From: Alphaproteobacteria bacterium
GTDB lineage: Bacteria > Pseudomonadota > Alphaproteobacteria > UBA9219 > RFNS01
Assembly (NCBI GenBank): GCA_016124955.1
Contig: WGMR01000005.1
Location: 232,056-296,055 of the forward strand
DNA: 64,000 bases
Direction: 5' to 3'
The first letter of the stretch is position 1. Each line of letters opens with the position of its first letter. Position numbers and translations under genes: made by a program. The notes beneath the pieces were generated by a model that saw only the letters and a list, made by a program, of their open reading frames with translations, was not told the DNA's origin and ran no database searches. Shown piece by piece: positions 44,922-52,143 of the stretch.

Positions 44922-46109
44922 ATGGACACGACGCGGCATTTCCTTCTGGACGACAAAGTTCAGCTCTACATGCGACCGAAAAGTCCGCACTGGCAGTGCG
45001 CCTGTTCGGTCGCCGGAAAACAGCGCCGCACAACCACCAAAGAAGAAAGTTTATCGCGCGCGAAGGACGTGGCGCGCGACTGGTATCTCGGCTTGCTCGG
45101 AAAGTACCGGGCGGGTGAGTTGAAGGAGGGCAAGACCTTCAAATACGTCGCCGAGCGCTTCATGGACGAGTTCGAGGTCATCACCCAAGGCCAGCGCAGT
45201 CCGGTCTATGTCAAAGGTCACAAAGACCGTATCAGGAATTACCTCAATCCATTTTTCGGCGAGAAGGTCGTAACTGAGATCACACCCGGCACCGTTCAAG
45301 ACTACCGCATCCACCGGATGAAAAATGGCCGCAGGGGCAAGCCGCCCGCGCGCAGCACCCTGCATCAGGAGATTGTCTGCCTCCGCCAAGTGCTGAAAAC
45401 GGCGCAGCGCCACGGCTGGCTGCCCTACCTGCCGGATATCTCCGCGCCCTACAAAACCTCCGGCAAGATCACGCACCGGGCGTGGTTCTCTCCGGCTGAA
45501 TATAAGCGGCTCTATCAGGCCACGCGGGAACGGGCCCAGAATCCAAAAAAGAAACGCTGGCGCACGGCCAGCGAAAACATGCACGACTTCGTGCTGTTCA
45601 TGGTCAACACCGGGCTCCGGCCCGACGAAGCCCTGCGCCTCGAATTTCGAGATGTCGCCATCGTCACCGATGAAGCGACAGGCGAACGCATCCTCGAAAT
45701 CGAAGTGCGCGGCAAGCGCGGTGTCGGCTTCTGCAAGAGCATGCCGGGTGCGGTGCTGCCATTCCAGCGCTTGAAGAAGCGCAACAACGGTCAGCCGACC
45801 GACCGCCTGTTTCCAAAATTCCAGCGCGAAATGTTCAACGCTATTCTCGCAGAACTGGACCTGAAGATTGACCGCGACAGCCAGCGCCGCACGGCCTACA
45901 GCCTCCGGCACACCTATATCTGCATGCGCCTTATGGAGGGCGCGGACATCTACCAGATCGCCAAAAACTGCCGGACGAGCGTCGAGATGATCGAGAACTA
46001 CTATGCCTCACACATCAAGAACACGCTGGATGCCTCGGCGATCAATGTCCGCAAGGTGAAGCGGACGAAGCGCAAGGTCGAAGGGGAAGGGGAAGGGGCG
46101 GACGCCTAG
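44922..46109 (+). CDS. int: Tyrosine recombinase/integrase
   Basis: Site-specific recombinase of 395 residues that would insert and excise the element. N-terminal arm-binding and core-binding (SAM-like) parts cover about 1-175; the catalytic domain has Arg in NTGLRPDEALRLEF, box II as YSLRHTYICMRL (the usual His is Tyr, as in many island integrases, with Arg-His kept) and the nucleophile in MIENYYASH. The frame extends upstream to a TTG at 44862, but similarity begins at ATG 44922 (MDTTRHFLLDDKVQLYMRP). The C-terminal 20 residues are a basic/acidic tail. It lies directly after the broken tRNA-Leu. Confidence 0.9.
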   Translation: MDTTRHFLLDDKVQLYMRPKSPHWQCACSVAGKQRRTTTKEESLSRAKDVARDWYLGLLGKYRAGELKEGKTFKYVAERFMDEFEVITQGQRSPVYVKGHKDRIRNYLNPFFGEKVVTEITPGTVQDYRIHRMKNGRRGKPPARSTLHQEIVCLRQVLKTAQRHGWLPYLPDISAPYKTSGKITHRAWFSPAEYKRLYQATRERAQNPKKKRWRTASENMHDFVLFMVNTGLRPDEALRLEFRDVAIVTDEATGERILEIEVRGKRGVGFCKSMPGAVLPFQRLKKRNNGQPTDRLFPKFQREMFNAILAELDLKIDRDSQRRTAYSLRHTYICMRLMEGADIYQIAKNCRTSVEMIENYYASHIKNTLDASAINVRKVKRTKRKVEGEGEGADA

Positions 46110-46176
46110 CCTTACGGCCTTGTGCCTAGTTTGTTCTTGGCGACTCGTTGCCTTGCCACTATAGATTTAGGGCTAC

Positions 46177-46496
46177 GTGGGCGTGGCGAAACTGGTAGAC
46201 GCAACGGACTTGATTCGACATTGAGTGCTCCCCGGGAAACCGGGGATGCAGAACTGCTCAAATTCGGGGAAACCTGTCACATGGCAATCCCGAGCCAAGC
46301 CCGGAAACGGGAAGGTGTAGAGACTAGACGGGCAGCACCTAACCTCCGGCGCGCCGGAGCATGGTGAAGGGATAGTCCAGACTACGAACGCATCGCTGCG
46401 CATCCGTGCGGCGCGCGCGGCGGCGAAAGCCGTAGTGGTATGAAAATCCGTAGGACAGAAATGTCTGTGGGGGTTCGAGTCCCCCCGCCCACACCA
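46177..46496 (+). tRNA. tRNA-Leu(TAA) interrupted by a group I intron
   Basis: Exon 1 is 46177-46211 and exon 2 is 46443-46496, giving an 89-nt tRNA with encoded CCA. Acceptor GTGGGCG pairs with CGCCCAC. After joining, anticodon stem ACGGA/TCCGT closes loop CTTAAAA with anticodon TAA. A leucine-type long variable arm (AGGACAGAAATGTCTG region) and a T arm (GGGGGTTCGAGTCCCCC) follow. The intron sits after T34 of the anticodon, the same place as in cyanobacterial and chloroplast tRNA-Leu(UAA). It lies 67 bp after the recombinase gene, on the same strand. Confidence 0.92.
46212..46442 (+). ncRNA. Self-splicing group I intron in tRNA-Leu(TAA)
   Basis: 231 nt, no ORF. P1 forms between exon ACTT and intron GAGT, giving the required U-G wobble at the 5' splice site; the intron ends in G (46442). 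Two stems are capped by GAAA tetraloops (CCCCGG-GAAA-CCGGGG near 46230; CCCG-GAAA-CGGG near 46305). Core elements are recognisable: P (AATTCGGGGAAACC), Q (GGCAATCCCGAGCCAAGCC), R (AGAGACTAGACGGGCAGC) and S (AAGGGATAGTCCAGACT). This resembles the IC3 subgroup of cyanobacterial tRNA-Leu introns. A P9-like GC-rich stem (46400-46430) precedes the 3' splice site. Confidence 0.9.
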
Positions 46497-46526
46497 ATGA
46501 CTTGCGCATCGAGCTGGGGGAAGGGT

Positions 46527-47129
46527 ATGGGGGCGGTCAGCATTGTCATTTCTTTGATCGCCGTCGCCATTTCCGCTACGACGCTGTGGCTCACATATTT
46601 GCGTCGTGGTCGTCTCGCAATGACGAAACCAACGCTTGTTTTCTTCGGACACGACCCTGTTCCGAGGACTCCAGAAAAAATTTTCCTTCGGACCCTGCTA
46701 TACAGCACTGCTACGCAAGGCCAGATGATTGAAGGCATGTACGTGAAGCTTCGCCGCGAAGATTCCGAACAGACATTCAGCTTCTGGGCGTACGGAGAGT
46801 CGGAGAAGCTAGTTGCCGGAGGCGGCTTGCACGTTGGTAGGGCCGGGTTTTCCGCCAATCATCATTTCGTGCTTTCAGTTCACTGCCCTAGTTACGAGTT
46901 CTTGCCGGGAGACTACACGATTGATGTTTATGCCCATGTCGTCGGCAAGAAATCTGCCTCAAAGCTCAAGCAGATCAATCTCACCCTGACTGATGAACAT
47001 GCAACTGCGCTCACTCGCCGCGAAGGAATTTTCTTTGAATGGGAGCCTGATACCCAAGTCTATGTCGGGCACCAAAAGAATCCGCGCGAAACGCCTTATA
47101 CAGCGAACGCAGTGCCGATGAGCGATTAG
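46527..47129 (+). CDS. Hypothetical protein with N-terminal membrane helix
   Basis: A 200-residue protein. Residues 1-25 form one membrane anchor (GAVSIVISLIAVAISATTLWLTYL) followed by basic residues, so the remaining 170 residues would face the cytoplasm. The soluble part looks like a beta-rich domain (LLYSTATQGQMIEGMYVKLRR, FVLSVHCPSYEFLPGDYTIDVYAHVV). No family is recognised. ATG 46527 has GGGGGAAGGG just before it; ATG 46497, immediately after the tRNA CCA, is less likely. The 254 bp that follow hold no feature I can identify. Confidence 0.6.
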   Translation: MGAVSIVISLIAVAISATTLWLTYLRRGRLAMTKPTLVFFGHDPVPRTPEKIFLRTLLYSTATQGQMIEGMYVKLRREDSEQTFSFWAYGESEKLVAGGGLHVGRAGFSANHHFVLSVHCPSYEFLPGDYTIDVYAHVVGKKSASKLKQINLTLTDEHATALTRREGIFFEWEPDTQVYVGHQKNPRETPYTANAVPMSD

Positions 47130-47383
47130 TGCTCAAGCAATACGGTATCTTTTGCGTTTGTTCCTTCGCTTGCCCGATCTCCCCGCATTCCCTCTTTCCC
47201 CATCCGTCCTCGCTTCAAGGGCACAAGCTGGAGCCTTGCGCGGCGGGTTCAACGGGAATTTTCCCCGTGACCTTGCGTCACTTCCTCGCGAACGCGTTGC
47301 TCCAAAATTCCCGTATCGCCAAACGGCTTGACCCCGCCTCAGCCTCATCGCCTTGAACAAGGCGGGCTGCTGCGCGGCTCACC

Positions 47384-47620
47384 GTGGCGACAGACGCGTT
47401 TCTGTATCAACCCGAACTGCGCCGCAAGCTGATCGACAGCGTTTATGATTACGCCATGAACCAACTCGACGCGAAGCTGCGCGAGAACGGAATTGAGAAA
47501 ACGCGGCAGACGGTTACATGGGCCGATCTGATCGAGAACCGGGAAAAGCTCGGCGTGCTCCGCGCCAAGCGCCCCGAGCCGAAGGGCAAGGCGTCAAACG
47601 CTATACCGGAGCCATCATAG
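47384..47620 (+). CDS. Small hypothetical protein
   Basis: 78 residues from a GTG start. The composition (ELRRKLIDSVYDYAMNQLDAKLRENG, TVTWADLIENREKLGVLRAK) suggests a helical cytoplasmic protein. No family recognised. It is convergent with the small-protein operon at 47631-48181. Confidence 0.45.
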   Translation: MATDAFLYQPELRRKLIDSVYDYAMNQLDAKLRENGIEKTRQTVTWADLIENREKLGVLRAKRPEPKGKASNAIPEPS

Positions 47621-47630
47621 TGTTGCCCCG

Positions 47631-47957
47631 CTAATTCAGCCTGCCCGTAAAATCCACGAGGAAGGCAATAGCCGTGTCGTATTGCCGGGCATCGACTTCT
47701 TCGATCTTCGTGGCGTTGAACAGCGCACAAAGCCGGTCCGTGACCATGCTTTCCGGCAAATCGGTATTCGCCGCCGCGTAAGCGACAAGCGCGCAAATGC
47801 TCGTGATCTCAACCTCGTTCAGCTTACGCCCCGAAGGTTGCGCGGCGGCCCTTCCTTCTACGCCTCTGTCGCCTTTGTTTAGGTACTTGTCTGCCAGTTC
47901 AAGCAGGCGTGCATAGTGCGGGCTTTGCTGCACGGGCTTCTTCCTCCTCCGGCCCAT
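47631..47957 (-). CDS. Small hypothetical protein, second gene of a two-gene operon
   Basis: 108 residues. A very basic N-terminus (MGRRRKKPVQQ) precedes a helical part (LLELADKYLNKGDRG) and a C-terminal stretch (ITSICALVAYAAANTDLPESMVTDRLCALFNATKIEEV) with spaced hydrophobics. No family recognised. Its ATG shares a base with the stop of the upstream paralog gene (TAATG), indicating translational coupling. Confidence 0.55.
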   Translation of the reverse strand: MGRRRKKPVQQSPHYARLLELADKYLNKGDRGVEGRAAAQPSGRKLNEVEITSICALVAYAAANTDLPESMVTDRLCALFNATKIEEVDARQYDTAIAFLVDFTGRLN

Positions 47958-48181
47958 TACCGCGCGCTCTGGCGCGCCCTGATTTGCTGCTGCCCGTCCG
48001 CTTGCGCCTGCCGTTCCTCGTCCAGCCTGTCGAGCGCTTCGTAAGCGCGCTTTAGCCGTTCTTCCTCGCTCAAGGCCAGCCAAGTTTGATCGACCTGCAC
48101 CCGCGCCATTTTTTCGACCGACATCAATATGTCTATCGCCATCGTATGACCGAACTTTTTCACCATTTCCGAGAACGTCAT
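47957..48181 (-). CDS. Small protein of the tandem paralogous family (copy 1)
   Basis: 74 residues. The first 58 share a pattern with the proteins at 49140-49325 and 49408-49641: MxFSxMVKKFG, then AxDILMSVE, a divergent centre, and RLKRAYEALDRLDEE. The conserved Phe/Tyr-Gly and Leu-Met...Glu spacing suggests a small helical fold. The C-terminal tail is Gln/Arg-rich. Divergent from the XRE gene at 48319. Function unknown; it could be a regulator partner or anti-defence protein. Confidence 0.6.
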   Translation of the reverse strand: MTFSEMVKKFGHTMAIDILMSVEKMARVQVDQTWLALSEEERLKRAYEALDRLDEERQAQADGQQQIRARQSAR

Positions 48182-48318
48182 GGTCGCCCCCTCATAATAT
48201 ACATTTGAAAGTAATGATTGAGTGGAACGAAGTAATGCATATTGTGTATATTGTGGTCAATTCAATAATACAGTTAATGCATTATATTTATATTGAGATT
48301 TCAGGAATGTTATTATGT
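48182..48318. promoter_or_regulatory. AT-rich divergent promoter/operator region
   Basis: 137 bp of AT-rich DNA in a GC-rich element. It holds a direct repeat ATATTGTG-TATATTGTG (about 48239-48256), two copies of TAATGCAT (about 48234 and 48278) and AATATACA near 48197. Such repeats before an XRE gene are typical autoregulatory operators. The same AATATAC motif recurs upstream of the second XRE gene. Confidence 0.4.
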
Positions 48319-48789
48319 ATGAGCATATTAAAGAAGCTGCGGGAGCAAGCCGGGCTTAGCCAGGCCGCTTTGGCTGACAAGCTTGGCTGGAACCAGGTTG
48401 ACGTGCACCGGCTCGAAACGGGCAAGGTCGGCATGACCTTGGATAAGGTCAAAAAGCTGTCCAAGGCCTTGGGCGTTCCGGCGTCTGCTTTTGTCGAGGA
48501 CGTTGCCATCGTCCGGCCCCCCTTGCGCTATCCGGGCGCGCCATCGGCGGCGGACGCGCCCATTGCCCATTCGCTCTACGAGATCACGGCGGACGCGGGT
48601 GGCAAGCTGAAGATGGCCGAATTCCTGCAACTCATGGCCATGATCTATAACTGGGCCGCCACGCAGGAAGCCATGGGCAGGAAGGTTACGGCGGCGCAGG
48701 CCAAGAAACAGGTCGAAGCCTTCAAGCGCTTGCACTTTCCCGACAAATCCAAGCAAGAGCTGCGCGAGCGCAACAGGAAGAAGCGCTAG
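48319..48789 (+). CDS. XRE-family transcriptional regulator
   Basis: 156 residues. Helix-turn-helix at residues 5-60 (LKKLREQAGLSQAALADKLGWNQVDVHRLETGKVGMTLDKVKKLSKALGV), the usual XRE fold. The C-terminal half (about 75-156) is helical and ends in a Lys/Arg-rich tail; no enzymatic motif is visible. Start at ATG 48319 fits the family; ATG 48307 is an alternative. It faces the small-protein operon across a shared AT-rich region and probably represses both. Confidence 0.8.
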   Translation: MSILKKLREQAGLSQAALADKLGWNQVDVHRLETGKVGMTLDKVKKLSKALGVPASAFVEDVAIVRPPLRYPGAPSAADAPIAHSLYEITADAGGKLKMAEFLQLMAMIYNWAATQEAMGRKVTAAQAKKQVEAFKRLHFPDKSKQELRERNRKKR

Positions 48790-48798
48790 CCGGTGCGC

Positions 48799-49131
48799 TC
48801 AATGCAGATCGTTCCTCGGGTCGCGGTTCGCCAATTCTTCCCATTCCTTGAACGTCATCCAGTCTTCCTCATAGCCCACAAAACCGGCCATGCGGATGGC
48901 ACGCGCGCGAATCAAATCCCACCTGTCTTCGATACACATCATGTCGCTAAGGTCACCCGGCACGAAAGTCAGGCACTCAAGCAGGATGAGCAGGCAATCG
49001 GCCTCGGACCAGCCGATCTTGCTCACCAATTCGTTCCAAGGGCAGTCGATGAAAAGCTTGCGGGGTTCGCCGTCATCGCAGCAGGCAGTGCCCTTTGACG
49101 GCGCGACCTTCTTCGGTTTCTTCGTCAGCAT
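48799..49131 (-). CDS. Hypothetical protein
   Basis: 110 residues, start ATG 49131 with GAGGGC upstream. An acidic, Trp-containing protein (CPWNELVSKIGWSEADCLLILLECLTFVP, YEEDWMTFKEWEELA). No family recognised. Third gene of a minus-strand run with two family copies (49641 and 49325), with gaps of 82 and 8 bp. Confidence 0.5.
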   Translation of the reverse strand: MLTKKPKKVAPSKGTACCDDGEPRKLFIDCPWNELVSKIGWSEADCLLILLECLTFVPGDLSDMMCIEDRWDLIRARAIRMAGFVGYEEDWMTFKEWEELANRDPRNDLH

Positions 49132-49139
49132 CACGCCCT

Positions 49140-49325
49140 CTAATTCAGATAGTTGACTTTGTTGAGGGCCTGCAAAGCCTTTTGCAGCCGGACCTCGCGC
49201 GCAAGATCGTCATCGTCCGTAATGCCCGCGATGCTGCTATGGATGTTGGCTTCGCGCTCGATCATGAGAAGCATGTCGTAGGCATTGTCGCTGCCGTAGC
49301 GCTCGACCAGTTCGTTGTACCGCAT
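49140..49325 (-). CDS. Small protein of the tandem paralogous family (copy 2)
   Basis: 61 residues from ATG 49325. It begins MRYNELVERYGSDNAYDMLLMIE and continues to RLQKALQALNKVN, matching copies 1 and 3 over their length. The open frame runs upstream to 49448 but the similarity stops at the ATG, confirming the start. No known domain. Confidence 0.6.
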   Translation of the reverse strand: MRYNELVERYGSDNAYDMLLMIEREANIHSSIAGITDDDDLAREVRLQKALQALNKVNYLN

Positions 49326-49407
49326 GAATGACCCCGCAAAGATCAAATTGCTCAAATATGGTTGTTTCTGAAACCCGCCGGTTATGCTCCGGCCTTCTTG
49401 CCCGCGC

Positions 49408-49641
49408 TTAGGCTGCTTGCATCCGGGTGCACGCGCCGTTCGCCGCAAACGCGGATATACCCGCCGCCACCGTGTTACCGCCGTGCCGTTCCATTAGCGC
49501 CAGCGCAGTCTGCAACCGCGCTTCGGGGTCCAGTTCCGCCAGATCACAGGAGCGCAGACCAACATGCCGCTCCATGTCCATCAGCATGGCCAGCGCCGTT
49601 ACTTCACCGTATCGGGTTTCAAGATCGCTGAAACAAAGCAT
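49408..49641 (-). CDS. Small protein of the tandem paralogous family (copy 3)
   Basis: 77 residues. It begins MLCFSDLETRYGEVTALAMLMDME and continues to RLQTALALMERHG, with a further C-terminal stretch of about 20 residues (AAGISAFAANGACTRMQ). First gene of the minus-strand run, transcribed from the AT-rich region shared with the XRE gene at 49851. Confidence 0.6.
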   Translation of the reverse strand: MLCFSDLETRYGEVTALAMLMDMERHVGLRSCDLAELDPEARLQTALALMERHGGNTVAAGISAFAANGACTRMQAA

Positions 49642-49729
49642 CGAATATCGCCTTTCAAATATGGGTAGCCATCAAATGCATCGCCAATGTATAGTTTTGA
49701 TTAGTTGAAAGCAATTGAAATATAATTCT

Positions 49730-49748
49730 GGTATATACATAATATACC
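49730..49748. promoter_or_regulatory. Perfect palindrome, probable operator
   Basis: GGTATAT (49730-49736), five bases, ATATACC (49742-49748). It lies in the 209-bp AT-rich gap between copy 3 of the small family (49641) and the XRE gene (49851), about 100 bp from each. Two AT-rich half-sites resembling AATATAC also occur in the other divergent region at 48182-48318, so one regulator could act on both. Confidence 0.5.
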
Positions 49749-49850
49749 TGATTTATCGTTTAGTGTTTAATATCAGTAATACATTACCAATAAACAGAAG
49801 TGCGATAATGTGTTTCTAGTTAATACTCTATATGCTATATAATATATTTT

Positions 49851-50504
49851 GTGATTACCGGGCGTCAAATCCGTGCTGCGCGCAGCTTGCTTGAGTGGAA
49901 AGCAGATGACCTCGCCAAAAAGGCGGGGCTTACACGCGTGACCGTCAGCAAGATCGAAGCGGACCTTGTGCAACCGCAAGAAAAAACCATGGCCAGCATC
50001 ATTCGTGCGTTCGACCTGCATGGCGTCGAATTTCTTGAAGATGAAGGCGTGCGGGTGCGTAAGAACCAGCTCCGCGTGTTTAGCGGCAAGACAGGCTACA
50101 AGCAGTATCTCGATCACATATATCTGGCGCTCAAGGACGCGGGCGGAAGAATTTGCCAATTCAATCTCAGCGATTCAAAAAATCTGCCGTATGCAGATGA
50201 ATATGCGGCGGAGCATATGGCGAGAATGGAAAAGATCGAAGGTCTTGACGCGCGGGTTTTGACCATTCATGGCGATCACAGTTTTCCAGCAAAATACTGC
50301 GCTTATCGCTGGCTTGATCAAAAGAACAAAGTTCTTATCCCCTATTATGTTTATGGCGACTACGTTTCTATGTCCACCTATAAGAGCCACAGCAACATAC
50401 AGATTGTTTCTATTTACTCAAAATTGCTATCCGCGCGCTACGTGGACCAGTTCAATCTCTTTTGGGATTCTGCCATTATTCCCGACAAAAAGGGGGCCAA
50501 GTGA
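49851..50504 (+). CDS. XRE-family regulator with C-terminal sensor-like domain
   Basis: 217 residues from GTG 49851. The helix-turn-helix is residues 2-60 (ITGRQIRAARSLLEWKADDLAKKAGLTRVTVSKIEADLVQPQEKT). The C-terminal 140 residues contain VYGDYVSMSTYKSHSNIQIVSIYSKLLSARYVDQFNLFWDSA, a pattern like the ligand-sensing domain of TrmB-type and similar regulators (gdkv...i....ia..f...w..a). The stop overlaps the start of the next gene by one base, so the two form a coupled pair. Confidence 0.75.
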   Translation: MITGRQIRAARSLLEWKADDLAKKAGLTRVTVSKIEADLVQPQEKTMASIIRAFDLHGVEFLEDEGVRVRKNQLRVFSGKTGYKQYLDHIYLALKDAGGRICQFNLSDSKNLPYADEYAAEHMARMEKIEGLDARVLTIHGDHSFPAKYCAYRWLDQKNKVLIPYYVYGDYVSMSTYKSHSNIQIVSIYSKLLSARYVDQFNLFWDSAIIPDKKGAK

Positions 50505-51679
50505 TGCCGCTCAATATGCTGCATCTCGGCGAGTTCAAATCGCTTCCCGGTGGCGCAACGGTCGGCGTGACGCGTATGAACGGAGCAGACATGGTTCATT
50601 GCGCGGTGCTGGGCGAAGTGCTTTACAAGGTCATCGAAAGCGATGCCAGAGCACACCACACCGCATTCAATGGCAGCGGCTTTAACCGCGTCATTGATGC
50701 GATCAAGGGCAATGAAATTCATGCGTACTTCATTGTATACGGCCGGGAAAACGACCGGCCGCTGTTTGCAGGTGGAGCACTGGAATTACCCACCGTTCTG
50801 ACGGAGCGCAATGGCAACGATTTCAAGCACTACCCGGCAGTGTATTGCGAAGATACCTACATATCCCCCGAATTGTCCGCGGAGGTTCGTGAGCGCACGA
50901 AAACGGCGGGTTTTCCAGCGGGCATGGGCCTCGGCACATATTTTACTCTTGAGCGTGCAAGATTGGCCGCCACGAACGCGTATGCGGATTTGCCCTTGGG
51001 CACTTTCTGCAAAGGCCGTGTGGCAGAATATGCCGCCACCAACAAATCAATCATGGGTATTTATAGGAAAGTCTGCGCGACTTTTGATTCAAACGCCGAC
51101 AATTCCGTCTTGATATTTGACGACGTTGCCGTCGAGCGAAGCGGGCAAATGTTGGTTATGACGGAGGCGCTGGGTCTGCCTTCTGCCGGGAAGATCACCG
51201 TTCATCCGACCGTGTTTATAGCAAGCTGGCTGGGCGATGGCGGCAGACAGCGAATTGTTGCGAGCTTTACTAAGTCCATATCAAGCTTTGCGGGTGCACC
51301 GGTGGTGCGCGTTCAGTTGACCAGCAACGGATGTTTGCCCGATATGCAAACGGTCAAGGCGGTTTTGACCTCCCTTATTTCTGCCGGAAAGAGCGAAGTT
51401 ATGGGCAGAGAATGGTTAGGGGGTGTAACCGAGGCCGGTGTACTTTCGGCGATGCGTTTTCATGCGCTGCGTGAGCCAGAGATCATGTCGGCGCTTCGTG
51501 AAACGGGCGCGAAATCGCGCACCCTAGGGGGCCGACCCATGTTGCCTGTCGCCAGCAATTTTTCAAACATCCCACCCGCGATGTTGGGTATTGATCTACC
51601 ACTTGCCACGCCGTTCCAAATTGTTCCGTCCACTGCTGAAAAATCATTTCTTCCAGATTCCTTTAGTATGGTGGCATAA
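50504..51679 (+). CDS. Unknown protein coupled to the XRE regulator
   Basis: 391 residues. Start ATG 50504 overlaps the regulator stop; AGGGGG is 10 nt upstream. The central segment (YFIVYGRENDRPLFAGGALELP, then MGLGTYFTLERARLAATNAY and NKSIMGIYRKVCATF) resembles the strand-helix layout of acetyltransferase (GNAT) domains, including an N-x-x-x-x-x-Y-R-K block, but the acetyl-CoA loop is not clear. The second half has no family that I recognise. No signal peptide or membrane segments. Probably a cytoplasmic enzyme or effector controlled by the upstream regulator. Confidence 0.55.
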   Translation: MPLNMLHLGEFKSLPGGATVGVTRMNGADMVHCAVLGEVLYKVIESDARAHHTAFNGSGFNRVIDAIKGNEIHAYFIVYGRENDRPLFAGGALELPTVLTERNGNDFKHYPAVYCEDTYISPELSAEVRERTKTAGFPAGMGLGTYFTLERARLAATNAYADLPLGTFCKGRVAEYAATNKSIMGIYRKVCATFDSNADNSVLIFDDVAVERSGQMLVMTEALGLPSAGKITVHPTVFIASWLGDGGRQRIVASFTKSISSFAGAPVVRVQLTSNGCLPDMQTVKAVLTSLISAGKSEVMGREWLGGVTEAGVLSAMRFHALREPEIMSALRETGAKSRTLGGRPMLPVASNFSNIPPAMLGIDLPLATPFQIVPSTAEKSFLPDSFSMVA

Positions 51680-51759
51680 GCGTTATAGAAAGTATTCGCA
51701 GGCCGTCACTGCCCTGTGTGCAGCGCCAGAAACAATAGGAATCTGTGTTGGATAATTCG

Positions 51760-52143
51760 CTATCGGTGTGCTGCCAACAACGCGTAGATCGCGACGGCGA
51801 CGGCAGCAAAGAGCGCCCATCGTACGGCACCCCATGCGGTTAGATCGTCGAGAAAAGATGTTGCGGCGGCTGTCGCACGGGCAATTCCCTCGAAGGCAAT
51901 GCCTAGCTTGGAGCCGCCCGCATAGTCGCGCCACAGCGCATGCGTGAAATACAGCAACGCAACAATAGGCACCGCGCCAAGCAGGAACGGCGCGAGCGCT
52001 TGCTTCAGCGGTTGCGATAATGCGTTCGCGCCGGACAGCAGCGTTGCGGACAGAACGAGCAAGACAAGCGCGAGAAATATTGTTCTCAGCACATGGCGCA
52101 CAAGACCGATAAGATCGAGGTTCAGATAGGGCACGGGCGGCAC
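51760..52143 (-). CDS. Small membrane protein after the coupling protein gene
   Basis: 127 residues with three hydrophobic segments (FLALVLLVLSATLLSG, FLLGAVPIVALLYFTHAL, VRWALFAAVAVAIYALLAA). Its start overlaps the traG-like 3' end by 22 bp in another frame. No family recognised; small membrane proteins are common next to coupling-protein genes. Between its stop (51760) and the convergent gene end (51679) are 80 bp with no feature seen. Confidence 0.5.
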   Translation of the reverse strand: MPPVPYLNLDLIGLVRHVLRTIFLALVLLVLSATLLSGANALSQPLKQALAPFLLGAVPIVALLYFTHALWRDYAGGSKLGIAFEGIARATAAATSFLDDLTAWGAVRWALFAAVAVAIYALLAAHR

